From NCBI GenBank assembly GCA_022414725.1, contig CM039467.1, positions 18,354,624 through 18,418,623 of the forward strand: a stretch of DNA of 64,000 nucleotides, written 5' to 3'. Position 1 is the first letter of the stretch. The number at the start of each line of letters is the position of its first letter. The translations under genes and the position numbers were made by a program. This document shows positions 1-10,966 of the stretch, piece after piece. Below the pieces are notes generated by a model, which worked only from the letters and a program-made list of their open reading frames with translations, had not been told where the DNA came from and did not search any database. Source of the stretch: Microglena sp. YARC (taxonomy: Eukaryota > Chlorophyta > Chlorophyceae > Chlamydomonadales > Chlamydomonadaceae).

Positions 1-270
1 GCACTATTTGTGTCCTCCTATTCATTGCGACAGTGTTCCGCAATTTGTGTCCTCCGATACATTCGACATGTGTTCCGCCGTTTTGCGTGTGTCCTCCCTA
101 TACATTCTACCAGTGTTTTTCCGCATCTTGCTGCCCTCCCTATAACCATTCTACTGTGTTCCGCCGTTTTGCGTGTGTCCTCCTCTAACATTCGGACAGT
201 GTTCACGCATCTTTGTGTCTCCCTATAGCATTCTACAGTCGTTCCGCCGTTTTGCGTGTGTCCTGCCTCG
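1..270. repeat. Minisatellite, unit about 45 bp
   Basis: Imperfect tandem copies of a pyrimidine-rich unit built from 'GTTCCGCCGTTTTGCGTG' and 'TCCTCCCTATA...CATTC' blocks, roughly six copies with indels. Short ORFs on both strands are by-products of the repeat. The array runs off the left edge of the window. Confidence 0.75.
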
Positions 271-1446
271 CTGTATCATGTGACGCCTGTCATCTGTACG
301 TCTTTTGCTATTCTTACACTCCTTTTGGGCTTTTTGAGTCCGCACGCACCGAAACCCTGTCGTCGACTAAATCCTCAATATGAATCGCGCGTGCCAACCA
401 ACTGAATTTCCCTGCGCCCCTCTCCGTGGTGTCCCGCGATTCCTCCTAGAATACCCGACGATAGTTGTCAAGATCCAGGCCAAGGTCTGGCGCAATGAGA
501 CGACACGCTGATCCCCATGCGCCCGACAAAATATACTAACTGCTGGCCACTGCCACACGCTTGCCGTACATTCATAGAATGGCATCCTTTTGCATCATCG
601 ACGATGAGGATTGGTGGGCGAGGAATGTTGTCTACAGGCGTACAGATGAGAGGTTTCGAACTGCGAGGACATTTGCTATAGATACATCTTACGTTTAGTG
701 ATCGTGTCCGGCGGAAGGTTTAAGAAGGAAACATCCCAAATAATAGTCCGGAAGGCTGTAATCGGTGGAGGTTGCGAAGGCGTCGACAGAATTTTGTACA
801 CGCTACGCCACTCGCATGGTCCTAAGCAAATGGCCGCGTTCCGCAAAGAAACTCCCTTTCATGACGCATGCACATTCACCAGAAGACCCGTGTCTTTTTG
901 GCGCCACGGGTACTGGTCGGTTGGAGTGCGTGAGTAAGAGGCTCGATCGCTTAGAGAGTGCTCCGGGCGCCCTCACACTCGCACCACCTTTCGTGAGAAA
1001 GGCGTAACCGACAAAGAAACAGGAAGTAACGGAGTCTGCAGGAATGGACGAGCCGTGATCTAAAAAGAACTCACCGATATTTGTTAAACCCTCGCGCCAA
1101 TTTGTTGTGGATTTCAAATAAGTCGTCGATTTGGAGTGCTGTCCCAGCTGCCCGTGTGTGTGCTAACACATTTGGTTTACACCCGAATAAGGTGTGCCGT
1201 ACACTCCAGAACGGTTTCGCAATGTTTGAAAGTATACCGTTCGGTTGTAATCATGAAGGATGGTTTGGTAATGCCTAGTCCCCTATTGCTTGTGAATTGC
1301 AGGGATTGCCTGCGTGCAGTTTGTGGACAGTCGATCACCGACTACATTCGACATCATGTGGACGTGGGGTATGACACCACTTAACATGGGGGCGGGTGGT
1401 CTGGACGTTAGTTTGAGATGACGGTGGTCGGGGGGTGATGGAGATC
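271..1446. other. No recognisable gene
   Basis: I see no coding potential I can support here. ORFs are short and overlap on both strands, and no family motif is visible. It may be degraded viral or intergenic sequence. Confidence 0.4.
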
Positions 1447-1448
1447 TA

Positions 1449-2015
1449 CAATCAGGACAGAATTTGTGCGGACCACCCTTACCGGTGACCCTTGAACCCA
1501 AGTCTGAAGGTTGGGTAGTCAGCTTAAAGGTTTTTGTATCAAGGTCCCAATCCTTCGATCTCCTTATCCCGTATTTCAGCATTAGTAAGCTGCCAGAGAA
1601 TAACAATTGTAAGCTGCTATACTGACGCCAGGTGGGTCGGTTTGGTTGAGCTGCTACATTTGCCTCTCCCGGAAGCTGGGGTTTTAGGGGGCGGGGGCGG
1701 AAGGGACACAGAATACCATGCGGTCGCTCCACGTTTTCAGAAGCAGAAGAAGGTTCAGCAATTCACGTCTGGTTCCAGGTTTGCCCTATATGCCACATGG
1801 ATTGCGCGTTTTGACACTGCTTGTGACAGTGCAGTACTTAGTGGACCCTTGACGGTTATTTACACCATCTTCTGCTCTCAAACGTTTTTAGCCCTTCTCC
1901 TTTGTCCCTGACACTACCCTTCCTTCTTCTCATGTGGTACAAATTTCACTCACATTTCCTTATACCCATAACAACGTCAAAATATAAACGGTGTCCCCAG
2001 TATTGTCCCTAGCTG
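1449..2015 (+). mobile_element. TA-flanked Tc1/mariner-like miniature element, copy 1
   Basis: A 567-bp non-coding element flanked by TA dinucleotides (1447-1448 and 2016-2017). It is co-linear over its whole length with the element inside the RNA ligase gene at 61566-62118. Ends begin CAATCAGGACAG and, read inward from the other end, CAGCTAGGGACAAT. A GGTGACCCTTGAACCC block follows the left end and an A/T-rich block precedes the right end. TA target duplication and CAG-starting ends are typical of Tc1/mariner elements. There is no transposase ORF, so it is non-autonomous. This copy has more substitutions than the 61.6-kb one. Confidence 0.8.
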
Positions 2016-2017
2016 TA

Positions 2018-2584
2018 TGGTATTGATTGGAGATTAGCTTATTGTAACCCAGTTGAATCCGCCCATATTCCGCCTGTCCACTCCTTGCTCTATGTTTCAG
2101 CTGTAACTACTAAGGAACTTTATGTGCTATCTGAATGTCAGAATTCTTTTGAATTAAGTTTTTTTGCATCTCAACGTTTTACCGGAGACTGACACTGTTT
2201 ACCTGATAATGTAACCACAAATGCGGCGTCGGCCTAACACAGCCTGGGGTGTTCACGTTAAGTTTTTTCCGGTAAAGGCTGGTTACTAATACGGCATCAT
2301 CTAACTTTCCGCTTATTTATGCGAAGTAGTTCACAATAACACCGTTGAGAAAGACTCTCGCATCCACAGGTTGTGGAATATATGAACAGGTATGAAAATT
2401 TACCAAAAAATAAGAAGTGCAGAATTTATCACTGTTTGTATTTTCCTACTCTATGTTGCACACCACTGCTGTAATTGCTCAATGTCAGTGGCTTCAAGAG
2501 AGGTGGTGGCGTCTGTTGTCTGTCTGTAGGACCGGAAGTTCTGGCCAATCCGCCTGGGTGGCGTTGTGAGAATGCAATGGATCG
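2018..2584. other. No recognisable gene
   Basis: A/T-rich sequence without a supportable ORF or repeat. Confidence 0.35.
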
Positions 2585-2975
2585 AACGTGGGGTCTGCGA
2601 ACAGCCCGTGGTGGGTGGGAGTCCAGTAGCTGAAATTCCACTGTCGCCTGCCCCTTCCCCCTTTAGAAAACCCATTCGCCCCCATGCATGGTGATCTAGA
2701 CATGTCCATGCAGCTGAATTCATCGACTGTAGCGCCGCTCCGCAGGTACGCACGTATACTGGGGGCTACGCCGTCGCCCCTTCTGTCGGATTTCCCAACC
2801 GCTGTTTGTCAAGTCTTGGTAGCCTGCTTGATACGAACGTGGTTCTTCAAGTCCCTTTAATCCTGTTTGAGTATCCATCTGTATCTGTTGCGAGCCGCAT
2901 CTGAATTTCCCATTCCACACTTCGTGTGGACCGCGGATTCCCTGTATAATTCCGACATAGTTGTCAAAAAGAATC
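2585..2975 (+). repeat. Degenerate copies of the 130-bp dispersed repeat
   Basis: Two decayed copies: near 2585-2680 (GTGGGGTCTGCGAA..., TGAAATTCCACTG) and near 2905-2970 (CCACACTTCGTGTGGACCGCGG followed by TTCCGACATAGTTGTCAA). They match the better copies at 3205, 7800, 9640, 9785, 63670 and 63870. Confidence 0.55.
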
Positions 2976-3204
2976 GAGAGTCTGCTAGTCTAGAGTATGC
3001 AGTAGAGTCATCATGAAACTTGATGATATGGTAAATATAACTGCGCATGACATTCCACCGACCATTTAATATGCATGGGATGCAGCTGAACGTTCCGTGA
3101 CCGCCCCAAGCTTGCACGAAATGTAGCGCGGTTTCCCACCTTTCTCGCTACGATAGAGTTACTGTCAATTGTTCAGTAGACAGCGATGATCGATTAATGT
3201 GTGG

Positions 3205-3345
3205 TCCTTCAGACCCCTTTTAGTATGCGTGGGAGTGAGTCAGCAAGCTTCAATTCTTGCCCCACTCCGTGGGACCGCGGTTTCCCCTTCACAATCCGAC
3301 ATAACGTTTCCAAGCAGAAGCCTGCTTGGAGACGACACCCGTGTT
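3205..3345 (+). repeat. 130-bp dispersed repeat with CCCCACTCCGTGGG dyad
   Basis: Copy of a repeat seen at least six times near the window's two virus-like blocks. Shared order: GAGTCAGCA..., a C-rich dyad around CCACTCCGTGG, CCGCGGTTTCCCCTTCACA, a TTGTCAAGCAG-like block, then GCCTGCTTGGAGAC. All copies point the same way. Function unknown. Confidence 0.7.
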
Positions 3346-3369
3346 CCCCATGCGCCTCGAAAAAACCGA

Positions 3370-4078
3370 GGTGTAACAACTTCATTCCCAAAAACCCGCG
3401 TGTAAACAACTTTTTCCCAAAACCGAGTGATAACAACTTTTTCACAAAGAACCGAGTGTACAACAACTTTTCACAATACGCGTGTAAACAACTTTTTCCA
3501 CAAAAACCGAGTTGTAAACAACTTCTTTTCCTCAAAACCGACGTGAACAACTTTTTCACCACAACCGGTGTAAAACCACTTTTTCCAAAAACTGAGTGTA
3601 AACAACTTTTTCCCAAAAGCCGTAGTGGTAAGACAACTTTTTCCCAAAAACCGAGTGTAAACAACTTTTTCCCAAAAACGAAGTGTAAACAACTTTTTCA
3701 CAAAAACCGGATGTGTAATACAACTTTTTCACAAAAACCGAGTGTAAACAACTTTTTTCCCCAAACCGAGTGTAAAACCACCCTTTTTCCCAACAACTCG
3801 GTGTAAACAACTTTTTCACAAAAACCGAGTAGTAAACAACTTTTTCACAAAAACCGAGTGTAACAACTTTTTCCCAAAAGCCGAGTGTAAACAACTTTTC
3901 ACAAAAACCCGAGTGTAAACAACTTTTTTCACAAAATCCCGAGTGTAAACACACTTTTTCCCAAACCGAGTGAATACAACTTTTTCCCCAAAACCGAAGT
4001 GTAACACACTTTTTTCCCAAAAACGAGTGTAACACTTTTTCCCAAAAACCGAGCTGTAAACAACTTTTTTCAGAAAAA
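3370..4078. repeat. Minisatellite, unit about 29 bp
   Basis: About 24 tandem copies of a unit close to AAACCGAGTGTAAACAACTT plus TTTCCCAAA, with many one-base indels. ORFs through it (for example the minus-strand ones rich in GFWEKV and KKLFT) are repeat artefacts. Confidence 0.9.
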
Positions 4079-4084
4079 AACCAG

Positions 4085-4557
4085 TGTGCTTCATCTTCTG
4101 TTTCTGTTTCTGTTTCATCCTTCATCTTCTGCGAAAATGAGTGGGCTTATTATGCGACGTCCGCTTGGGGATTGCGCTCGCATCCCCTGCATGTGGGCAA
4201 CAGCGGTTTTGATCCCCCTACGCCCTGAGCAAAGCAGCCGCTTGTTTCCCACAATATTGCCGGGTCAGTCGGGACTGTGTCCACTTTCGACGCTCCGTTC
4301 GGAAGGAAACCCCCCTTGCATTCGGACTGGGGCAATTTTGCGTCGACCGGATTGTCGTGATCGATTTGTGATGACTGAGCTTCTGTTGCTCTCCTCGAGA
4401 GCTTTGCTGATTGCCGATCCAGTTGTCAAAGGTGGGCGCTTGCGAGCTGCGCCATCCAGAAGACGATGAAGGGGCTATCACTACATGTTTCTCTAGGCCC
4501 TCTTGGGCGAGATGTGTCTACAGGCTACTGGGACGGTGCCCCGAGAGTGAAGGGTAA
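4085..4557. other. No recognisable gene upstream of the primase-helicase remnant
   Basis: GC-rich sequence, compositionally like the following pseudogene. It may hold the N-terminal (primase) part of that gene in broken form, but I cannot align it to a motif. Confidence 0.3.
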
Positions 4558-6659
4558 ATGAACATGCGACGTCAACGACTCTCCTGCAAGAACTCCACTC
4601 GGGGTTTATTGAGCGTAAGTCCTTCCGCGAACAAGAGTGGCTTCGCGCGCCCTGGATTGTGCGCTCCCCATGGAGGAGGAGCGATGGAGGATGTCCATGG
4701 CCTGTTGCCCGACATCCCGAGTCTCTTTGCTCTCCAAGGTGTGCTCTCGAAACCTGCACGTCGGGCGTGCCAAGAGCAGTCCCTATATCGGCAGTTGTTG
4801 TCGTCTTCTAGATTCATCATCAGCTGCCCCCTCCCTCCTGGACGCCACCATCCTGACACCCTCCCCCATCCACATGTTGCGTTGAACATGTTGTCCCCGA
4901 TCAGAGCCGGTGATACGCGTCGGTGGATGCGTGTGGGTTGGTGCCTGCACAACATCGTATGCGGATCGGCAGCATGCCCCCCTGTGGATCGCGTTCAGCA
5001 AGCAGTGCATGGATCGGTTTGTTCCAGGGCGGAGTGTGATCGTCTTTGGACAATCGATGCGCCGATGAAGGCTACACGGAGGCCTTCGCTTCACATGTGG
5101 GCGAAGATGGACAGTCCTTCCGAGTACGCCATCTTTATGCATCAGACGGTCGATTGAGCTGCAACGGACGCACGCTGAGAATCGCTGACGTTGCCTTTCG
5201 CCTCCTCAGGGACCGTTATGTTTTTTGCAACACACGGCTGTGGTTTTATTTTGACGGCTCCCTGTGGGAAACAAGACAAGGAAGCTTTGCGCATCCGTCA
5301 TGAGTTGTCCTCCACGATCCGCACAGCGTTCTTGCAGACGGCGCACCGCCTACGTGCCGCCGCCTCCATCTCGACATGGACAGCATCAGCAATTAGCAGC
5401 GTCTCTTCGCATCATAATCGTGACACATCTTCCCCCCCAACCGTATGCTTAAGATTGCCACGCTTTTGCAGGACGCGTCCTTCAAGGATCGCGTCATGGA
5501 AAGGAGATGGGCGAACTGTTTCACGACCCCCGGTTTTCTCGACCGCTAGACAGCAACCCTGCGCTGATCGCGTTCACCAACGCGTGTGGATTTGCGGGAG
5601 TCTCGGTTTTCGCCAGACCGATCCCGACGACCGTTCTGTTCCATCTCCACTGGGTTTGCCTACTCTCCCCACATCGATGATGCTCGCGCTGCCCAAATCG
5701 ATCGCTATTGGAGCTGCATGCACCCCGACCCCTTCTTCGCCGCCAGTACATCATCCGCACGATAGCTCGTCAGTTGTTCGGGATCACGGGTCTGAGCTGT
5801 TCCACATCCACGCCGGTCAAAGCGCTAGCGCCTCCAACGGCAAGAGCCGATTCTTCGAGGTCTTGGAGCACTGTCTTGCGGCTATGTTCTGAAGTTCGGT
5901 GTTGAGCTTCTGACTCAGAAGCAGCGCATCGACCCTGGAAAACCCATGCCCGAGTTCGCCACTTGGCGCGGCGTGCGCATCTTGTACTGCTCCGAGCCCA
6001 ATCCCACCGAAACCCTTAATTCGTGTGATGAAGGACTTGACTGGCGGCTGAGGCCATCGTGTATCGTTTGCTGTTCTCCAACGATGTCCACCGCTTCCGC
6101 CCACAGTTCAAGATGCACATCATGTGTAACTTCCTTCCGCAGGTGGATGGCTCTGACCCTGGCGTCGCAACGTCGGGTCCGTGTTCTCTCGTACGCCAGC
6201 AAGTTCGTTAGCGCTGGCGACAACGTGGATCCGTCCCAGCACCGCTTCCTCAAGGACCCCGGTCTCGCCCGTGCTTGGGAATGACGATGCCCTCAAGATG
6301 GAGTTCGTGCGTTGCTTGTTTCGCGCCTACGATCACGATTTCTGCTTCGACATGCCCCATGTGGTCGCCGCTGACAGCCGCGCGTATCTCGCCGACAACG
6401 TCTCCGTCCACCTTTTCGTGAACGCGCACGTAGTCAAGATCCCTGTCTTGGATCCGAGTTTCGATCCGGGCTCCTCCTTCTTCACATTGAAAGAAGCCAC
6501 CGCCTTGTTTCGGTCATGCGATTTTTACGATCACAAGCCCCGGACCTGCTGGGTGTCGTGTGCCACGAGCAGAAGAAGATCAATGGCGTCAACTGCACCA
6601 ACGTGTTCATGGGGTTCCGACTCAGGTGGAACGATGACGAGCAACAACAAGACCAATAA
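4558..6659 (+). pseudogene. D5-type primase-helicase (large DNA virus hallmark), frameshifted
   Basis: In NCLDVs this protein primes and unwinds DNA at replication forks. Its parts occur in the right order but in different plus frames, so several indels break the gene. About 4918-5135: a primase C-terminal (PriCT-2-like) segment with RRWMRVGWCLHNI, LWIAFSKQCMDRF and HMWAKMDSPSEY. About 5190-5280: a D5_N-like segment with YVFCNTRLWFYFDGSLWE. About 5490-5600: FLDRLDSNPALIAFTN. About 5815-5890: a Walker A of the SF3 kind (NGKSRFFEVLEHCL). About 5946-6030: WRGVRILYCSEPN, the Walker B region. About 6090-6130: FRPQFKMHIMCNFLP, the SF3 sensor region. The C-terminal part at 6290-6540 is uninterrupted, and a stop follows at 6657-6659. 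The family match rests on motif order alone. The breaks may be real decay or read errors; the neighbouring host gene has none. Confidence 0.75.
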
Positions 6660-6699
6660 TAAGAAAGCGGATGCTTGCGCTGCTACTGCTTGTCGCGTT

Positions 6700-7798
6700 A
6701 TTCCAATACGTTCCTTCGTCTATCCTCATCCGGTGGTAGGCCTGTAGGACCAGTAGTGTCCTTTTGGACAAAGCTCTCTATATATGTATATATAGATATT
6801 ACTACTTTATGTAAAATGGTCATACTAGTACTACTCCCCTACCTTTTTGTTCCAATACGTTCCTTCGTCTATCCTCATCCGGTGGTAGGCCTGTAGGACC
6901 AGTAGTGTCCTTTTGGACAAAACTCTCTATATATGTATATCTATATATTTACTACTTATGTAAAAGGGTCATACTAGTACTACTCCCCTACCTTTTTGTT
7001 CCAATACGTCTATCCTCATCCGGTGGTAGGCCTGTAGGACCAGTAGTGTCCTTTGGACAAAGCTCTCTAATATATGTATATCTATATATTACTACTTTAT
7101 GTAAAAGGGTCATACTAGTACTACTCCCCTACCTTTTTGTTCCAATACGTCTATCCTCATCCGGTGGTAGGCCTGTAGGACCAGTAGTGCTCCTTTTGGA
7201 CAAAGCTCTCTATATATGTATATCTATATATTACTACTTTATGTAAAAGGGTCATACTAGTACTACTCCCCTACCTTTTTGTTCCAATACGTCTATCCTC
7301 ATCCGGTGGTAGGCCTGTAGGACCAGTAGTGTCCTTTTGAACAAAGCTCTCTATATATGTATATCTATATATTACTACTTTATGTAAAAGGTCATACTAG
7401 TACTACTCCCTACCTTTTTGTTCCAATACGTCTATCCTCATCCGGTGGTAGGCCTGTAGACAGTAGTGTCCTTTTGAACAAAGCTCTCTATATATGTATA
7501 TCATAATTATACTACTTTATGTAAAAGGGTCATACTAGTACTACTCCCCTACCTTTTTTTCCAATACGTCTATCCTCATCCGTGGTAGGCCTGTAGGACC
7601 AGTAGTGTCCTTTTGAACAAAGCTCTCTATATATGTATATCTATATATTACTACTTTATGTAAAAGGTCATACTAGTACTACTCCCCTACCTTTTTGTTC
7701 CAATACGTTTATCCTCATCCGGTGGTAGGCCTGTAGGACCAGTAGTGTCCTTTTGACAAAGCTCTCTATATATGTATATCTATATATTACTACTTTAT
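6700..7798. repeat. Tandem array, unit about 140-150 bp, 8 copies
   Basis: Units start at TCCAATACG near 6702, 6851, 7001, 7140, 7281, 7420, 7560 and 7699. Each carries ATCCTCATCCGGTGGTAGG, a TCTATATATGTATATC A/T stretch and CATACTAGTACTACTCCC. The array begins about 40 bp after the primase-helicase stop and ends directly at a 130-bp dispersed repeat copy. Confidence 0.92.
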
Positions 7799-7799
7799 G

Positions 7800-7925
7800 T
7801 CTTCAAGACCCCCTTTAATATGCGTGGGAGAGTGAGTCAGCAGCTCAATTCCATTGCCCCACTCCGTGGGCCCGCGGTTTCCCCTTTCACAATACGATAG
7901 AGTTGTCAAGCAGGGTCCCCTCTGT
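7800..7925 (+). repeat. 130-bp dispersed repeat with CCCCACTCCGTGGG dyad
   Basis: Contains GAGTGAGTCAGCAGCTCAA, GCCCCACTCCGTGGGCCC, GCGGTTTCCCCTTTCACA and GTTGTCAAGCAGG. It sits between the 140-bp array and a broken virus-like gene. Confidence 0.75.
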
Positions 7926-8044
7926 GATGCAATGTGGTTGATGCGTTCATCGTGTGTACAGGAATGTCCGTATATATTTAAATTAAACATGCAAATTCAG
8001 CTTCCCGTCGTCGTATTACAAACAAGTGTCCAAGCGACGAAGTA

Positions 8045-9312
8045 ATCAACGTGGCATTTACAGAGTGGTCTATGCGTGCATCCCCAATCCTCGCCAATAT
8101 GGATGTTCCAGATCGCGAGTCAGTCTGCAAACTTGTCACTGCTACATTGAAAATGATGTTGGCAAACACAGTCACACCCATATGCGGTGTTTCAGAAATC
8201 CGAGCATCACTACATACACCTATTGTGAAAATCAAAATCATTGTCCAACTCTCTCAGAATGCAGCCAATACAACTACTTGTGTAGCATCAGAACCCTTAA
8301 CAGGCTTAAATGTGTGAAGGTCAGGGTAATCACACAGGCCGTGGTGAACGCCAGCGACATGAAGTCTGGAGAGATGGGGATTGAGTGTAGCGACGACGGC
8401 TCAATCAATGAGCAGGTTCTGACACAGATCGCGCTCGACGTCGAAGAGTGCGGGAGCACCGTGCCGCTTCTGGTTGCTGACGCATGGAAGATATCGAGTC
8501 TATACTTTAAATCGGCGTTGCTCAGGCTCTGCAGAGGGGTCCTTCAGAGGTATCTAACTTGATGGACCGCCTGGTCAAGTGTTGGGGATCAGGGCAGGGC
8601 CAAACGTACCGCAACAGCCAGGCCGAAGACAGTGCCATGGGTGCAGTTGCACGGGAGCCGTTTGACTTCACTGCAACCTCATATTTGACCTTTGTCAATG
8701 AGCCAGAACAGTTTGGATGGGCCAAGGGGTCGCGACAGCACAAGGCCGCAGTCTTGGCCATGAGGTGCCCCTGCAGGAAGCGTTCGAGTCAGAGACGTCT
8801 GGTGCATGGTCCGAAGCAAGTGATGGCTTCGTGCTCGAGGACGAAGCTGACGACGGAGGGGTACCTCAATGTCAACACTACGGTTCAACACCATGCTTCG
8901 GGAGTGCGCGGCCGTGCTCAAAGTGCGCCAGCATCGCAATCAGACTGCGGCGCACCCGTTGTTCACCAGCGTTCCAAACTCTCGCATGGAGATGTTCGCC
9001 ATGTACCGTAAGGTTGTTGCTGGTCGCACTTCCATCACTCGTGGGTTCATTAACCTGGCCAAGGCGTCGATAGCCCATGTGGAGAAGGAGCTAGCGAAAA
9101 GGGCCGCTAGGGATGGTGTCGCAAATGTGGAGTGTTTTGCTAGAAGTCGTGCAACTCTGAAGCGACCCCTTCTGATGCGGAAGCTGGACGTACACACGTA
9201 CAATGCTTCTGAAAAGCTGACCAATTCAAGTCTTGTAACCGATCTTGTCAATACAGGTATTGTCTTCAGGCCCTGCTATAATATTGTCAGGGGCCGTACA
9301 TGTATCCGATAG
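8045..9312 (+). pseudogene. Unrecognised virus-like gene, frameshifted
   Basis: Open stretches succeed one another in different plus frames with little overlap, as expected for one gene with indels. These are 8051-8317 (SVCKLVTATLKMMLANTV), about 8340-8560 (INEQVLTQIALDVEECG), 8559-8760 (PFDFTATSYLTFVNEPEQF), about 8760-8870 (acidic EAFESETSGAWSEASDGF) and 8869-9312 (SITRGFINLAKASIAHVEKE, then a stop). I do not recognise the family. It has no introns and the GC content of the neighbouring primase-helicase remnant, so I infer the same viral origin. A piece of its 3' end (around 9220-9255) recurs inside miniature elements at 50.26 and 50.41 kb. Confidence 0.45.
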
Positions 9313-9356
9313 ATACGCGACGGTATCACACCGTGCGACACCCCATGCGGTGAGAT
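9306..9356. repeat. Short dispersed repeat with imperfect hairpin
   Basis: TAGATACGCG, CGGTATCACACCGTGC and GCGGTGAGATGA occur in order, and again at 10166-10220. TATCACACCG and CGGTGAGATGA form an imperfect stem. Confidence 0.55.
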
Positions 9357-9414
9357 GAGAAAAATTAAATTCAAGCCAAAATTTGTAACCACTCATCGAC
9401 GAGGTGTGTCTCAT

Positions 9415-9590
9415 GCTTGATGTGAAGTGTGGGCTCCCCTCCGGTCGCCCACCCGCTCGGTTCCTCGCGGACTTCCCATGGGGGCTCCCCTCCGGTCGCC
9501 CCCGGTCGCTCCGCTGGGGGGAAGAGGTGAAAGGGGCTCCGCCGCTTTGTGTGTTGGTGTGTGATGATAAGCCGCCTCCGTGGTGTGAGT
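9415..9590. repeat. GC-rich foldback repeat copy
   Basis: Shares TGGGCTCCCCTCCGGTC, CCCACCCGCTCGGTTCCTCG and GAAAGGGGCTCCGCC with sequences at 56030-56105 and 58417-58504. Here the CTCCCCTCCGGTCGCCC block is doubled. Confidence 0.5.
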
Positions 9591-9639
9591 GATTCTCAAT
9601 ATTTCTGAATTTTTCTGCTCACGGCGAACCACCGTGTGA

Positions 9640-9770
9640 GCCCATCTGATCACGTTGCGAGTCAGCAGCTCAATTTCACTGTCCCGTTCCACGGGACCCG
9701 CGAATTCCCATAGTGTTGTCAAGCAGAATCCTGCTTGAGACACGTCTGTCTTCAGAGTCCCTTTATTACT
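9640..9770 (+). repeat. 130-bp dispersed repeat copy
   Basis: CATCTGATCACGTTGCGAGT, CAGCAGCTCAATTTCACTG, CCCGTTCCACGGGACCCGCG and GTTGTCAAGCAGAATCCTGC in order. A near-identical copy follows at 9785. Confidence 0.75.
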
Positions 9771-9784
9771 TTTTTGAGCCATGC

Positions 9785-9935
9785 GGCACCCATCTGATCA
9801 CGTTGCGAGTCAGCAGCTCAATTTCACTGCCCCGTTCCACGGGACCCGCGAATTCCCATAGTGTTGTCAAGCAGAATCTTGCTTAAGACCATGCGGTTTC
9901 TTTGGATGACCGGACCATAGTGAATGAGGTTGCGA
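9785..9935 (+). repeat. 130-bp dispersed repeat copy with extended right end
   Basis: Near-duplicate of 9640-9770. It continues into TTGGATGACCGGACCATAG and TGAATGAGGTTGCGAA, a right end shared with the copy at the window's right edge (63870-64000). Confidence 0.75.
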
Positions 9936-10245
9936 AAACCGCGACACAATGCGCGGCTTCAATCAATCGAATACAAGTGGTCCGAGTGAGACTCGAAAAA
10001 CGAGTGTAAACCATGCAAAGTCTGTACATATTACGCATTACAAACTCGAATCTCTCTCTGTCGAACTGCGACTCATTCAATGCGCGCTAACAAACCAGAA
10101 TTCGCCCCCGTACAGACAGTTTTAGGATAGACCAGAATTAGATTTTGTTAGATGTACATCGGATTTGTGTTAGATACGCGTCGGTATCACACCGTGCTCG
10201 ACACCCGACGCGGTGAGATGACCTTTTAGAAATTTGGGTCAAATT
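9936..10245. other. No gene; second copy of the short hairpin repeat
   Basis: Holds the second TAGATACGCG...CGGTGAGATGA repeat at about 10166-10220, immediately left of the palindrome. Nothing else recognised. Confidence 0.4.
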
Positions 10246-10569
10246 TAACGGGGTGATAGCATGGGCCGATAATTTCCCCAGATAGAACACGGGGGGATAA
10301 ATACGAGAACGGGGTGATAAACTGGGTCCAGATAGATTGTGTAATTAATCCAGATAAAAACCAAAAAATATTGTATCTAGAGATAAAAATAGAATTACAT
10401 TAATCCGCGGATTAATGTAATTCTATTTTTATCTCTAGATACAATATTTTTTGGTTTTTATCTGGATTAATTACACAATCTATCTGGACCCAGTTTATCA
10501 CCCCGTTCTCGTATTTATCCCCCCGTGTTCTATCTGGGGAAATTATCGGCCCATGCTATCACCCCGTTA
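10246..10569. repeat. Perfect spacer-less palindrome, 324 bp (2 x 162)
   Basis: The sequence from 10246 to the centre (between 10407 and 10408, inside CCGCGG) is the exact reverse complement of 10408-10569; I compared the whole arms by eye. Symmetry stops at 10245/10570. The arms carry repeated CCAGATA and CGGGGTGATA motifs. Such structures are classic read fold-back artefacts, but also the form taken by replicated hairpin DNA ends. Confidence 0.95.
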
Positions 10570-10966
10570 TAAGCAGGATCAGATTCGTTCTATAGCACAG
10601 TTTAGAATGGGTTCCCATTGGCTGAACACAGAAAGAATGAGGGTGGTGGATAGAGCACACATCCCTCGCTCAATGAGACACTGTCAAATGTGTGGGTTCC
10701 AAAAACCTGAGGATGAAATGCATATGTTTGAGTGCCCTTTTTATAATGATATTCGCCTCCGCTACCAGAAGCTGTTTACAGATATTTATAGGCATGTCCA
10801 TGAGGATACCAACTTAACCGTATGGAATGTGGAATTCTGCGATTCCACATTCAGAACCTTTATGAATGGAAATGGCACTAAGTCTTTTTGGAGCAACCTA
10901 GCCGACTATCTTTCTACTTGTAGAAGAGCAAGACAGGAAGCCCTGGACTGCTTAGTGGCACCGTAA
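10568..10966 (+). pseudogene. LINE reverse transcriptase C-terminus (5'-truncated)
   Basis: Only the C-terminal tail of a non-LTR retrotransposon protein remains: an IRSIAQFRMGSHWL segment, then a zinc-knuckle-like CQMCGFQ...EDEMHMFECPFY (Cys-x2-Cys, His, Cys) and a basic/aromatic end, with a stop at 10964-10966. This RT-terminal zinc-binding block with 'DE-H-ECP' spacing is common in algal and plant L1-type elements. The catalytic RT domain and endonuclease are absent. Upstream, the reading frame runs into the palindrome, so the ORF's N-terminal 39 codons are not LINE sequence. Confidence 0.75.

Noticed and set aside
3201..4125. Phe/Asn-rich and Glu/Lys/Val-rich ORFs over 3.2-4.1 kb
   Set aside because: Products of the 29-bp minisatellite, present on both strands with frame changes at each indel.
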